A DNA stretch of 64,000 nt from Chrysomallon squamiferum (taxonomy: Eukaryota > Mollusca > Gastropoda > Neomphalida > Peltospiridae): positions 21,488,822 through 21,552,821 of the forward strand of contig CM022671.1 in assembly GCA_012295275.1 (NCBI GenBank). Direction: 5' to 3'. Numbering within the stretch: position 1 is the stretch's first letter; the number at the start of each line of letters is the position of its first letter. This document shows, piece after piece, positions 1 to 12,312 of this stretch. A model generated the notes under the pieces. It worked only from the letters and a program-made list of their open reading frames with translations. It was not told where the DNA came from and did not search any database. The position numbers and the translations under genes were made by a program.

Positions 1-293
1 ACCATGGTATTAATTGTGATTGGCTCACATTTCTCAAAATGTAACAAATTCAGTTTTAATCTGGACAGATATCAGGCCAGCCACTAGAGTTTTTGAAGTA
101 AAAATCAAAAATTTTCTTTATTGAAATATTTACTTGATAAAATTAATTTATTGTTCATTGTATTAAATTGTTATGGTGAATAAATGTTTATTTTTAAATG
201 TTTAGTCGTTACTCGGTCGTTGTTTTAACTGTGGGATTTTTAGCACTGATGTTAACTTTTTGCAAGTATCATACCTTTCAAAATAATTCATGA

Positions 294-386
294 TTGTGTG
301 TGTGTGTGTGTAAATGTGTACGTGTATGTATGTATATATGTGTATGTTTAGATTGTGTGTGGGGGTGTGTGAGAGAGAGAGAGAGA
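294..386. repeat. GT/GA microsatellite
   Basis: A (GT)n tract near 294-311 is followed by TGTATGTA/GTGT-rich sequence and a short GA run ending near 386. The short minus-strand ORF here is only a repeat translation. Confidence 0.8.
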
Positions 387-410
387 TTAACTCAGAAAGC
401 ATGTGCAAGT

Positions 411-1941
411 CCTGAAAATTCCAGGAATTTTACATATTTCCTGAAACCATTCTGAAAAGAAAACCAGTGTTATTTAATGAGTGGTTTACATCTGACATGA
501 GAACAGCAATATGTTTCTTAATTAAAAAATATATTATTATTGAAACATTATTCTTAACCAGAAACATAGGACCATATTTATATTTCAACATAGTATGTAT
601 TGGAATGTCTAACAGTCTTGCTTAGTGTTCATTTTCAGGAAAAATTGAATTGCACATAGGAGAATTTATTTGGCAATGTTGAGAGACACCTAGAGTAGCA
701 CTGGATCTTGGTCTTGAAACTGACCATGATTAGTTTGACATGGGAATTGCACAACTGCATTTGGTAAAACTGCCCACCACAGTTTGAGTCAAGCTGAACA
801 GCTTTGCAGAGGTCAGTTGCAGTAGTCACACAATCAGCATCTTCATCAGGAATCTGCACTGCAATGACTGCATGCAATCAATGGAGAGTTTCAGGATGAA
901 GATAGGTCAGTGCAAGCACAAGAACCCAACAGTGCCAAAAATGAGAAAAACTAAATTCCAGTATGAAAACTGAACAAATCTTGAGTCCAGCTGTCCATTA
1001 AGTTGTAATGTCACAGTTTGCTCTTTCTATGGATCCTTCGCTCTGAGAAAGTCCACGTTTCCTATGGACCAGCTGGCTATATTACTTTCAGTTCAGGGAT
1101 TGATTACAAGTGCTGAAAACACTGAATCACTGGCACTGTGCAACATGGAAGGAGCACAAAGTAAGAGAAAGATGTCTAACAGCACATTTTAATGTCAAGT
1201 GGCACAGAACTGCATCTGAGTTAGATTAATCTGGGCTCTGGAGTTGAAGTGTTTGGAGATGATCGGCTTGTATTTGCTCTCTTTCTCTTTCTCCAGACAA
1301 AGGGTCTTGAATATGTTCAATCCTTCTACTGTGATGTTAGCATATTTATTGATCAAGATGTACACCATCATGATCAGTTGCAATATGAGAGTGTTTAACC
1401 ACATCATATGTCACTTTAATTGAAGCACAGAAGATTCATCTGCATGATCATGTTTTATTATTACAAGTCTTTCACTATCACCTCATTAAAGAATTTTTTA
1501 TTTCTTAAAAAGATAGTATTGGTACAGTCTTCATGGAGATGTTGGTGGCTTTCAATATTTCACCGATTATTTTGCCATATCTTCTTTAGGAATCAGAACT
1601 CTCTTCTTGTCTTTTTAAGTCTTGAAAGGTATTCTGGTGCTCCACAATTGCATGTGTATAATTAAAACCAAAAGACATATACACATCATAGTCAACTGTT
1701 TCAATTACTAATCTCTCTTGTAAAACATTAATGAGGAGGCCATCTCAGGATTTGTCACATTAACAATCTTCCTCCCACAAGATGAAGACGTATTCTCTTA
1801 GTTTTTTTTCAACAAATTGCTATGTTACATCAAATAGTGAGTGCTCTTTGATTAAAACTTGTTTACTCTTTCATGGCCCAGGAAATATGTATAATTTTCA
1901 CCATTATATTTCAGGAAAACGTAATTCCTGGAATTTTCAGG
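411..1941. repeat. 19-bp perfect inverted repeat flanking the integrase relic
   Basis: The 19 bases at 411-429 (CCTGAAAATTCCAGGAATT) recur as an exact reverse complement at 1923-1941. Beyond the perfect core both arms continue with a similar TTTCCTGAAA block, giving about 37 bp of imperfect inverted repeat. The arms bracket the decayed integrase at about 640-1410, so they may be terminal or subterminal repeats of the element that carried it. I could not identify a target-site duplication. Confidence 0.5.
640..1410 (-). pseudogene. Decayed retroviral-type integrase (KRBA2-like family) relic
   Basis: Read on the minus strand, broken pieces of an integrase core appear in the expected order. First is a CLEKEKESKYKPI / NSRAQINLTQMQ block, which resembles the family's 'CLEK..K..KPI...LNSRCQVDLIDMQ'. 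Next comes a VLLDIF piece, then RGLSQSEGSIERANCDI, matching the catalytic-Glu region 'RHPQSQGSVERANGDI', and finally HTGI and TDLSSS. Several stop codons and frame changes separate the pieces, so it is not a functional gene. The family (integrase proteins annotated as KRAB-A domain-containing protein 2-like in many invertebrates) is recalled from general knowledge. The exact transposon class (Ginger-like or Ty3-like) is unresolved. Confidence 0.6.
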
Positions 1942-1959
1942 AATCAGACATGACACATA

Positions 1960-4900
1960 TTTCTAGATATTATCAGGATTTATACACATTTCCCGTAACA
2001 TTCCAGGATCTTGTGTAATGGACCAGTTAAATAAATGATTTCCCAAAAAAGAAATACCTATTTACCTACAAAACCAACACTTATAAAAATAACTGCTTAG
2101 AGCACCTTAGAATATATTCCAAAATAACTGTAATTATATTTTAGGTTTACTTAGTCCATTTTGGAAAATGGCTTAATTTTTCATGCACATAAAAACAAAA
2201 CAGATTTGTTGGTTTTTTATTTTTTATTATTGGTTGAAACAAGATAAACATCCCAATAAATCACATACAAATGTCATAAATGCATTTACATTTAGATACT
2301 GTATAAAACAAATGTCACATTAAATATTCATACTTTCTAAATATACAGCTGACAATGAAAAACACACAAACTTGTAAAAATTAGTTTCATAAATTTGTTC
2401 ATAAACTTTTGGGTAAAGTAAAATCTCAGTTTTATGGAATGAGGGATTGTGGTTTTAATGTAAAATGTTGACAGCACCTTTGCATTTTTAAAGAAAAATA
2501 CTGACAAAAATACAATGGTGTTTGAAAAATCATCCGTATGCTCTTTTACCATGAACTGGTTTTTCCTTCACTTACAAGTTTTTATTATTATTTATTTATT
2601 TGAGACTTCTCTCTCTCCATTAGCGTGTGATGTAAATTAACAATAATAAATACATGTCACTGACACTGAAATAAAACAATGGAATAAAAAAAATAATTAA
2701 AAAAATTATGTAAATCAATAGGCGCACAGTGAATAACATACACACAATACACACATCATAAAATAGTTTAAAACTGGCACTCATTTCCCATCCCTGTTAA
2801 AAATGAAATGTTACTTCTTTTATTTTTATTTTTTGCTTTGGCACCACATTAAAATTCAATTTAACAGAATAACCAGAGAAACAAAAATTGTTCTAAATAT
2901 AGCTCAGAAGACCATAATCATTTTAATAATAAACATCAACAATAAAAATGTTGTCAAGAGGTTTAGATTATATCTGAAACTGAAAGAAATCATCCCATCC
3001 ATTTGGATACTGGTTTGAACTGCTAAGTAACAAGTTTCAAACCAGTATTTTGCCATATGTCATAAGAGGAGAAAACTGATTAAAGGTGGATTTACATCAA
3101 AGAAAGGTTTCTTTTCAAAAATGTATTGTCATGGTGAATCCTTCAAAACAAACAGTCCCCTCCTTCTAACCAAGTGAAAAGCCAATTTTCTGGGAAAATC
3201 CTTCCATGTATTACAAAATATGAACTGAAAATTAATTTGCTTTCCATATCACTATACAATGGGAAAAACATTTTATCCTTTGATTTTTTATTTCCATTTC
3301 CTATTTCAAATGGTGAGCCTTCAATCCATCCAATAAAGATCCAAACTTAAAAAGCAAAACTCCTTTTTTCAACGATATGAAGAATGAGAATGAATCCTCT
3401 ATCCATCCAAATTATTATAGCAAAATCCTCTAGTTAAAAAGAGTGGAATTACTTGACATACTACTAATAAAAGAATAAATCCTTTTAGAATTTTCTTTTT
3501 CATATTTTGCAGTGTCCAAGATTAAATGCAAAATATAAATTAGTCACTGAACACAGTAAAATTCAGCACTGGCTAAATTTCACTGTTTACCAAACAAACC
3601 GATCCAAATTTATGTGGGATGATATAGCAATATTTTCCTCCATTAAGCAAAATCTGTCCAATCCTTATCTGATACACTGCACATCCTTCAATACATGTAG
3701 CAATGATTCCAACTAGTTGTGTCATTCAAGGTAACTAAATTTTAATAAAAATGAAAGATTTAGATAGCAAATGAAAAGATAAAACTGGGATAGTTTTCCG
3801 TTACTATGTTGGGCATAATCCTTTTGAGTACTATTTTCCTCTTTAAATTTTGTTTCAGCATGTACCTCTATGCAATTCGATCCTACATTTCCTGAGATTG
3901 AGCAAATCCTTCCCTTATTTTCTTTCTCCTTCTTTTAAAAATGTATTAAACTCCTTTCCAATCCCTATGATTTCAATCCTGCTCTTTCCCAAAACAGCCA
4001 AGAACAATAGGATTGTAATTCTTGTCAGTCCCCAAAATATCCTACAAGATTACAATCCTTTCCCCAACTGGACAAAAAAAGAAAAATGGATAAAAATTAG
4101 TAATAATAACAGTGGAATATAATATCAACAAGGATAAAACAAGTTAAAAACCACAAATGAATTACATGCATCAATAAATAAGAATTATTTCAGTAGAATT
4201 ACAAGTTTGCAAAACAAATAAAATTAGTGATAAAATGTTGCATCTGAAAAAATATACAACTGACAAAGTTAACTAGGGAAAAAATAGAAACATTTAACAC
4301 ATTAATTGAAATATTAATCTTCTGTAACATTTTTTAAGGAGAATTCAGACTATTTCTCAGCTAGGCAGTAATAAAGGTAATATTTATGTGAGGGTGACAG
4401 AATAGGTACCAAATAAACAAAAAACTGAATGCATGATGATGAAATGCTATGAATAATTAAAAAAATATTTTTGTGAGAAAACATAAAAAATAAACTACCC
4501 TCAGATCCTAAGTTTAACATTCTCAGTAATCTGAAATTATTATCCATTTGATAAAACTGTAATTTTATTTACATACAATTTTATTTTTCTATTACACTGC
4601 ATCTGAAATGGTGAAAATTATATGCAGATGATGACATTCTGTTTTCAATCCGGTTTATCTTTCAACTCTTAAAACATTATGTAATTAAAATACAAACAAT
4701 GAATGCAATTAAATCAAGCAATAACATTACTATCTTTTGACTAAACTATCCTAAGACTAACATAGATGATACTGACAGTAGAAATTAAAATATTATAGAA
4801 GCAAAAAGTTAGTATTTTTACATCAATACGAGTGAAAGCCACCCTTCACAATAACCTTTACGGGTAACAGAATTATTAAATGTAAATATTAAAAATGTAA

Positions 4901-5069
4901 ATGACTGATGAACATGCCCATCAGGAGCTAATGATTGGCTGAGAAAATGTACAATGAATTAATGTGCTTCCTTTAACGTTTATATACCTAGGCTGAGAAA
5001 ATACTGCAGTTGCGTTCTCAATATTCTTTTGATCACTGCGATTCAATTCAGCAACAATATGTGCTCTGA
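1960..5069 (-). other. Presumed 3' UTR/downstream region of SRSF1 copy A
   Basis: There is no credible coding exon on either strand across these 3.1 kb; the ORFs present are short and AT-driven. It lies immediately 3' of SRSF1 copy A on the minus strand. Its notable content is a cluster of GGAT motifs (minus-strand sense) between 3138 and 4058, listed separately. Transcript end is unknown; many TTTATT (minus-strand AATAAA) candidates exist. Confidence 0.45.
3138..4058 (-). promoter_or_regulatory. GGAT motif array downstream of SRSF1 copy A
   Basis: By eye I count about 22 ATCC tetramers on the + strand (GGAT on the SRSF1 sense strand) in 920 bp, for example at 3138, 3198, 3275, 3324, 3328, 3339, 3394, 3401, 3405, 3425, 3479, 3602, 3661, 3683, 3818, 3880, 3906, 3961, 3976, 4039 and 4055. 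About six GGAT occur in the opposite orientation. At this base composition about three per strand would be expected. SRSF1's second RRM is known to bind GGA motifs through its SWQDLKD helix, so autoregulatory binding is a reasonable inference. Confidence 0.45.
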
Positions 5070-6757
5070 TCAGAATGGTGAACGTGACCGAGATCTCATT
5101 GGTGAATATCGTGGACTACTGCGTCTCTTGGGTGATGCACTTCTACTTCTTGATCTTCCCCCTCTGCCATCTTGTTTTACTCTAACAAAACTGCTCTCAC
5201 CCTGCAAAAAGGATAGTCATTTTCAAACACTATATTTACAGAGATTAAAAGTCAATTTTTTTTTTTTATTATTGTACATTCAGGGAAAATAAAAAGTAAT
5301 GTTACAACATTTTGCATAAGGGAAATGAATCTGATACAGATCTGTAAACTGACAAAGTGGCAAATGCAACACTGGGCAAAAAATTGTATCAATACCTCAT
5401 GAGATCGAAATTTTGTGTCATCTAAATTTTTAACAGCATATTTCATATCTTCTTTCCTTAGAAATTCAACTACACCAGTTCCATCCTTAAAAACATCTGC
5501 ATAACAAACATCTCCAGCTTCACGCATATGATCCTTCAAGTCTTGCCAGCTGCCTGTTGAAGGCAATCCTATAAAAAAAACATGGCCAGTTTTCTTTATA
5601 ATTTCATTTCATTTCTCCCAACAATTCAAATGTAAATAACAAAATAAGTAGACAGAATTTTAAATTAATTCTGCATCCTATAAATTCAAACATTGAAAAT
5701 GCATTTCTGTTTATAATGGTAATTCTAATGTGTATTTGTTTTAGTATTTATTTGCTTTTTATTTTATTTTTTATAAACTTTACTTTTTAAATTTAGTTAC
5801 AAATAATTTATATTCTGACCTGATACAAGAACTCTGTATTCAGATCTTCTTGATGGTGGGCCTCCTCGACCCCTTCCACGTCCTCTACTACCAGCACCTC
5901 TACCTCCAAAACCCCTGCCACCTCCACCCCTGCCTCCAAATCCACTTCCTCCACCCCTTCCACCACCTCGACCACCAAAACTAGGTCCACCACCTCTTGG
6001 AAATTCAACCCTGAGTGTGTAACCATCATAATTTATGCCATCTCGCTGGAATACTGCTTCTTCAGCATCCCTTTTTAAAATGTATATATATATTTATATA
6101 ACAAGATGACATTTAATCACTGAATAAATAAGTCACTGCATGACTAAATAGTTTTAATGTATTTTTAAAGTAATTGTATGTTAAATACACTCAGTGTTTT
6201 TTTAATTATTATTAAGACTAAAATGACTTTACTTAGCCTACACAGAGGTTTGTAGTCATCATTTCATAAAGTATCAGTAAGAAGTAAAAATATTGAAAAA
6301 CGGTCTACATTCGCATGAATGAAATAGGCAGTAACTAAATAAGTGGTGTAAACTGCAATATTATTTGTTTAAATTATTATTTATTTTGTCATAAACAATG
6401 TGTAACATGTTTTTAATCCTTGCTTTCGTCCAGTCTTTTCCTCAAAAAAAACAAAAAAAAAAAAATATTTTTTTTTTTTTTTTTTTTTGGTTTGTTTAAT
6501 TACTTAGAGAAATATCTAATAAGACTGTATTAATAATACGATTTATTAAATTTAATGTGAAAATTACTAAGTCCACAGACCAATTTTTACCTTGGATCTT
6601 CGAACTCCACAAAAGCAAATGGAGGGCCTCTGCTGTTTTTCAGATCGATGAACAGAATTTTACCAAACTTATAAAATAAGTCATCAATATCACGGGTACG
6701 AATATCAGGAGGAAGATTTCCAACATATACTCTAGCGTCGCCACCTCTAGAAGACAT
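5070..6757 (-). CDS. SRSF1: SRSF1-like serine/arginine-rich splicing factor, copy A
   Basis: SR protein acting in the nucleus in splice-site choice, exonic enhancer recognition and mRNA export. Four exons on the minus strand: 6591-6757, 5820-6070, 5396-5568 and 5070-5201, all with GT-AG junctions and phases 2, 1, 0; they join to 240 aa. RRM1 (about residues 8-80) has [12 protein letters not shown] (RNP2) and [12 protein letters not shown] (RNP1). A Gly/Arg-rich RGG-type linker (about 85-130) follows, then the pseudo-RRM2 with the hallmark [20 protein letters not shown], and a short RS tail with [15 protein letters not shown] before the stop. The start at 6757 was chosen because [10 protein letters not shown] leads directly into RRM1; an in-frame ATG at 6793 would add 12 residues unlike the family. 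Length is close to human SRSF1 (248 aa). It is a tandem paralogue of the gene at 12313-14178. Confidence 0.95.
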
Positions 6758-6926
6758 TTCTTTCTCAATTTTGACGTTCAAAAAATATTTCACAAGCTAC
6801 CTTCTGAGTTTATTCTGTTTCTATCCCACAATTCCCTACGAAACGGACTATTTCGGTTTGGTGGATTACCGAAACGAACAGAAAGGGAACTATTCTTATA
6901 AAACGATAAAATAAACATTTCCCCCC

Positions 6927-6966
<40 letters not shown>

Positions 6967-9500
6967 GAAAAATACATAAATGGAACGAAAGCTTTTGAAA
7001 ATAATTAAAACGTGTACAAATGCTTCGTTAAATAGTAGAATGAAATATAATTTTTCACTTCACTGACAAAACTGAAGTGAACATTGCATTGTTTCTCTGG
7101 TCTCTCTTAGGTTGTGTGTGTGTGCTTCTGCATGTGCTAATCTGTGCCAGGGTTTCAGCGTTTAATATAAATGCTTAAAGGCAACAGCATACATATATAA
7201 TGTAAATTAGTGGTATGTGTTATCTAAGGATGGGTAAAACTTAAATGAATTTACTTTTTAATTAGTAAAGGGATGTTTTAGCCAATCCAGTACAATGTGT
7301 TCACAAATTTAAACACCAATATACGTCGTCTAAAATCGATTCCATCTGGCCCTGCAAACCACACGCACACAAAAACTAAAACTAACAAACGTCGACCGAG
7401 TGCTCTTCCACCAGGCGTAACCTTCCTACGTGATGTTTTTGTTTCTGGTTTCATAATTTTTAAAACAGTATTAAAAGATTAAAGGACTTAATTTAAATAA
7501 AAACGAAAAATGGGCAAAAGGTTTTGATATATCCTTGACTGATTGAGCGAAGAAGGAAAAAAAAACAACAAAATAAATAAAATAAAAAATAAATAAAAGA
7601 AAAAGTTTCAAATGATTGTTAATAAATTAATGCTGAAATTCTACACTATAAATTGTCCATTTTCAATGTTCTTAAATGGTTGAAAAAAATATATGGATCT
7701 ATATTGCAACGAAAACAAGTCATACAGGTGTTTTTATACTGTAGTGACAACATTAAATATGAGTTATTTTACCAATTTTTGATCAGTATCCCATGGCTGT
7801 GAGAAGAACAGGAAAAAGTGTTTGAAAAGGCCAAATTTGTTACTGCATTAACGACACTAAGATATTTGCATTAGCAACATTTAATTATGTGGAAGTAAAT
7901 ACAGAATATGCTTATTTTGTACACTTTAAAATAAACAACCCAATTAGTTTAATCTCATCCACACTTTTTATAAACACTGTAAATTAACATGAACAATAAA
8001 GTGTAATACATATTTTTCTGTCATCTTTTAACATAGACTGAAATGTAACTTAATAATTTAAATAATAAAAATATAATATTTCTATAATTTATTAAGCTGG
8101 AAATTATTGTTACAATAAACTATCTACAACTCCTTACACATTTTTTTCCCTTGTGTAAAATCAGTTCAAATGTTTATTTTTCTGTATGATATACTGTTAA
8201 TAGACTAACTAAAGTCATTCAGTGAAATACTTTCTCATTCAGCTACAAGGATTAGCATGGACTGATCAATGCTTGTCTGATTACAGATTACAGGTTTTCA
8301 GTATTTCAAAGATCAAATACAAATCTCAGTTTAAGAAAAAAGTAATTCTGGTCAAATATAACATTTTGACATTTTTAAAATGTAACTAATTCATATATTG
8401 TTCCAGTATATTTAAAAAATCCCCCAAAATTATTATATAAACAAAAAATCAAATTACATTAGGTAAACATTTTTCTTTCCTTTCCAGTACCTTAGCACTT
8501 CTAAAAGACTTGGTAGGTGCTTGCCAGTCAGTAGGAATGAATATACTAAAGAATAATATATCAGAACAAAGGTACACTAGCTGTTGGTGTTGGTAGTAAA
8601 TATATTTCAAGTTATCAGTTTATTTACAATTTAAAGTCTACATTGGTGTGTTAAAGTAAATACTCACCATTACATAACTACTTATCTATCTATTTTAATT
8701 TTAAAAGTACAAGATATTTTCTTTTATGTCCAATGCCAGTGAGATAAAACTAAACAGTGTGCACAAACAGAAAACAAGAAAACAGAAGTATTATAATTTC
8801 TTTATTGTCATAGTATAATTAGAAACCTATATTGAATAAAACAGAAGACAATGAGCTATATACATATAAAACCACCCTTCAAAAATTTCACCTGAAACAA
8901 ACATGATAGAGGCTGCAATTGTTGGTTTCCCTTCTATTTTTGAGATATTTGGGGATGCAATCAGTAAAGCAGAACTGAATTTGACTGTACTAAAAAGATT
9001 CTGCTGAATATATTAAAGCCAGTAAGAAAAAATAAACTATTAAGCACTGGTAACTCCGTTTTCCATACCCATCTACAATGACCATACAGAATACATTAGA
9101 TAGAAGTGGATGCAACGAGCCCCAAGATATGACATTAAAATTTGGTTATCTTATATGGCAGAATAATACACTTGTATTTATAGAAGCATCTTTTTATCTT
9201 AGTTTTTTGCAATATTCATGCATGTTTCAAATTTTATAATTTTGGTTTATTACAAATAAAACGAAATGACTAGCAAACTTACCTGCATTTCATCAAACAA
9301 TTGTTAAGCAAATTCATTCTGCAATATTTTTTATTTATTATCAAAGAAAAACGATGCCAAACATACACTACATTATAACTTGATTACGGCAAAATCCTAA
9401 AATAAAGCAGTCTGATCCCAGTGACCGGCATTTAATGATTAAGTTTAAATGTTTATCCCAGTTTTTATTATGACATGCAGGTTTACCAAAATTCATAATT
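6758..9500. other. Intergenic: SRSF1-A promoter side and AT-rich spacer
   Basis: No supported exon. Immediately upstream of copy A (6800-6900) the sequence is less AT-rich and contains CCCACAATTCCC (6824-6835), a partial ZNF143/M4-like motif, so this is the likely promoter side. An (ATT)n tract follows at 6928-6966. From about 7450 to 9500 I see only AT-rich sequence, which could be distal 3' UTR of copy B (minus strand) or spacer. Confidence 0.4.
6928..6966. repeat. (ATT)n microsatellite
   Basis: About 13 ATT units following a run of C, just upstream of SRSF1 copy A. Confidence 0.9.
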
Positions 9501-9538
9501 TCTTTATAAATTTTTTTTTTTTTTTTTTTTTAAAGCAA

Positions 9539-9750
9539 TTACCAGATTTTATCGTATCCATATCCACGAGGGCTCCAAAATTTCTGGCCAAATTCTTTTC
9601 CAGTGAAAATTTCTGAATCCTCATCCGATGTTAGTTAATCCATCCTTTATCCAAATGCTTTTCCAATACAGCGTTATCCTAATCCATGCGACTTTATCCA
9701 AATGTCCTCCCACGATTAACAGCCTCTATTATGTGTCTAAAGACATCCCA
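9539..9750 (-). promoter_or_regulatory. GGAT-rich segment 3' of SRSF1 copy B (distal)
   Basis: Eleven ATCC (+ strand), i.e. GGAT in SRSF1 sense, fall in about 190 bp (9556-9748). The segment is locally GC-richer than its surroundings. On the minus strand it shares the ordered blocks AATCGTGG / AGGAC / TGGAT / GTCGCA / AGGAT with the proximal segment at 11752-11870, which suggests common descent or shared constraint. A minus-strand open stretch ends with SPRGYGYDKIW and a stop at 9539, but a stop lies close upstream, so a coding role is weakly supported. Confidence 0.4.
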
Positions 9751-9932
9751 ACTTTTCATCTTTAATTTCTTTTCCACCGACGACCCAACTAATAAAAAGC
9801 AAAATCAACAGCAATCAGTTAGACAGTTTATAAAACAGTAACACAAAAACGGTTTTGTAATTTAATTGGACTATATTCTTTGTTAAAAGCAAAAGTGATT
9901 TCCTTCTGCCCTTCCCAAAACAACAACCCCAA

Positions 9933-9938
9933 AATATA

Positions 9939-9973
<35 letters not shown>

Positions 9974-9974
9974 G
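9933..9974. repeat. (TA)n microsatellite
   Basis: An alternating TA tract interrupted once by ACA. Confidence 0.9.
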
Positions 9975-12312
9975 GTCCACCATTTTAAAATCAATGCATA
10001 CTTCTCAACTACATCTCAAACCAGAAAGCAACACAAGAGGTTAAGATTAGCAAATAGCAAAATAATTCAGGCCAACATAAAACAATTTAACATTAATGTT
10101 AAAAACATCAGCAGCAATGTTAACTTACTGCCCACTTTCTTCAAAAATGGCATTTACCATTCATAGAAATGAAATGTTTCTACTTTTTAGAAATACTGAA
10201 GGTAAAACTTCTGAAAGTTGTGGAGTCAACCTACTTGAGAGCCAGATAAAAATAATACACTTTTATTCATTTATTAAAATTATATTAATATCTGAAACAA
10301 AAAATATTTCTACATAAACCATCACATTTTATTCTCTTAAATGTAAATAGATTTTAATGATGGAATGAAATGCAAAAAATAAACAAAAATAGTAACAATG
10401 CAATATCTTTTGATTGAATTTCATTTTTTTTTTTTTGATCTGTACAATATATACACACACATATATTAATGGGTATTTTTTTTTTTAATAATTCACATGT
10501 AATTTGAACTGATTATTTGCAGGTACCAATTATTTGACATAATGCTGTATGAAGCATCTGCTAATTAAACACATGCAGACACGAACAAGTACAAATTATA
10601 TTTTGCAACTAAAATGAATGAAATGGCCTGTATTCAGTATCAGTGTTACTAAAATAATTCATAACATTTAATTATGCCATCATAAGATTTTGATTATATA
10701 CATGCAGCAGTTCATTTAGGCAAATGATTTAATGCTTCCTGGGGTTTTTTTTGGATGGGGTAAATTGTTCATGGTAAAGAACAATTATAAAAAATGGTGA
10801 AAATCAGTTTTACACATTATTTCACTATCAAACAATGATACATTATATCCTTACTAAAATTTGAGAATGCAGTTGTTCAGAATTTATTTCATATGAATGT
10901 TTTAATTTAAACCACAATACAGCAATCTCACTAAAACAAAAAAAAAACAGAAAAAACGAATGTATACTGTAAATACTGTAAAGTGCACATTCACAGAAAT
11001 AATTTTAAGTACATTTTTTTTTTTTTTTTTTTTCAAAGAAAACACAGATTTGTTTTTTTTGTTGTAGTTGAATTCAAATTCATTATAAAATATTAAGCTT
11101 TATTAAATAACTTGTATTTGTACATTTGTAATTGTGTTGATTGCTAACTAATGTGCCTATGTTGCATGCAACTGGACTATTCACTGCAATAACTGCCCTA
11201 TTATATTTGACAGCTTTCAACAATTAAAAATTCAAATGGTTTTCTGGCATTTCAATGTAATGTGTTGGGGGAGGGGTTTCTCACTTTTTTGCATTTCATT
11301 TTGTTTTCAGATGAATGAATAATAAACATATATTTACAATTCTTCGTTTTTAAATAAAATATCAAATATTAAAAAATTAAGCCAAAAATGGGTTTTCAAT
11401 ATATTATTTGTGAAGCAGTTCCTTTTTCATAGAGAGGACTTTCATTACAATAGGAAAGAAAGTAATATTAATTTAAGGAATATTTCTATTTCTACATCTC
11501 ATCCAAAAATTATTATAAAAATGAATTTTTTTTTTTAAATTGTAGTTTATTGAATGAAATTTTTTGTTTCAGTCTTCAAATAATGAGAGATAAGAAGCTC
11601 ATCTTTACAACAATTTATGTATACATTTTTAATGAAGGGAGATAAATCTGTACCACCAAATACAATCTATGATTATGAAAAGGACGCATGGGCAAAGTTC
11701 ACTAACAACACTTATGAATAGGAATAGGACAAGCTATGCATACCAGCACCATCTTATCCTCCTAATCCTAGTCCAGAGTGCGACCCATAGCCATCCAGTC
11801 CTCTCTTGACCACGATTTGTGAGTCGCGACCTCTGGAAGGCTCATATCCTAAATCCTAGAGTGGATCCTAAACAGCATCTGTAGGGAACAAGATGACAAT
11901 AACATTTTTGAAATATATTTCATGGAATTTAGTTTTTAAATTTCATTAAGGAAACAAAATTATAATTCCTTTTCAGTTACTGAAATTTAAGCAGTGTGTG
12001 TGTAGAATTGTGCTGAAGACATTTATTTCAAACACATACTTTATTCATTTTTAAACTGAAATGTCTCGTAAAATATTTTCAGACCTAATTTTTGTGGGTT
12101 ACAGAAAGATAGCTGGATACAAGGAGAGTGTAAACGCTAAGGAACTATTCTCTAATTACATAAAACACAGTAACAACAGTTTAGTTTTACATCATTGGTC
12201 AGAGTAAATGCAGGCATGCCCAACACCTTGAAATCAGCAATGGGCTTTTATGTTTTCAGTGGCACATGAACAACTAAATAATGCATTTATGGGGAACATC
12301 AACTATCTGGTT
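9975..12312 (-). other. Presumed 3' UTR/downstream region of SRSF1 copy B
   Basis: AT-rich sequence directly 3' of SRSF1 copy B on the minus strand. I see no convincing exon apart from the candidate terminal segment at 11752-11870. It has several T/A homopolymer runs (about 9508-9531, 11015-11033). No transcript end can be fixed from sequence alone. Confidence 0.4.
11752..11889 (-). other. Candidate alternative terminal exon / GGAT element of SRSF1 copy B
   Basis: On the minus strand a good 3' splice site (TTGTTCCCTACAG, about 11876-11888) precedes a GC-richer block with six GGAT motifs. One frame is open for about 33 codons and ends in a stop near 11753; fragments of its translation are GYEPSRGRDSQIVVKRG and GYGSHSGLGLGG. 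Two in-frame stops lie between the acceptor and this stretch, so coding use would need the nearer AG (CCACTCTAG). It is either a 3' UTR exon, as in NMD-regulated SR genes, or a conserved binding element. Confidence 0.35.

Noticed and set aside
5808-6029. Val/Glu-rich minus-strand ORF
   Set aside because: Out-of-frame reading of the SRSF1-A Gly/Arg linker exon; the true frame gives RGG repeats.
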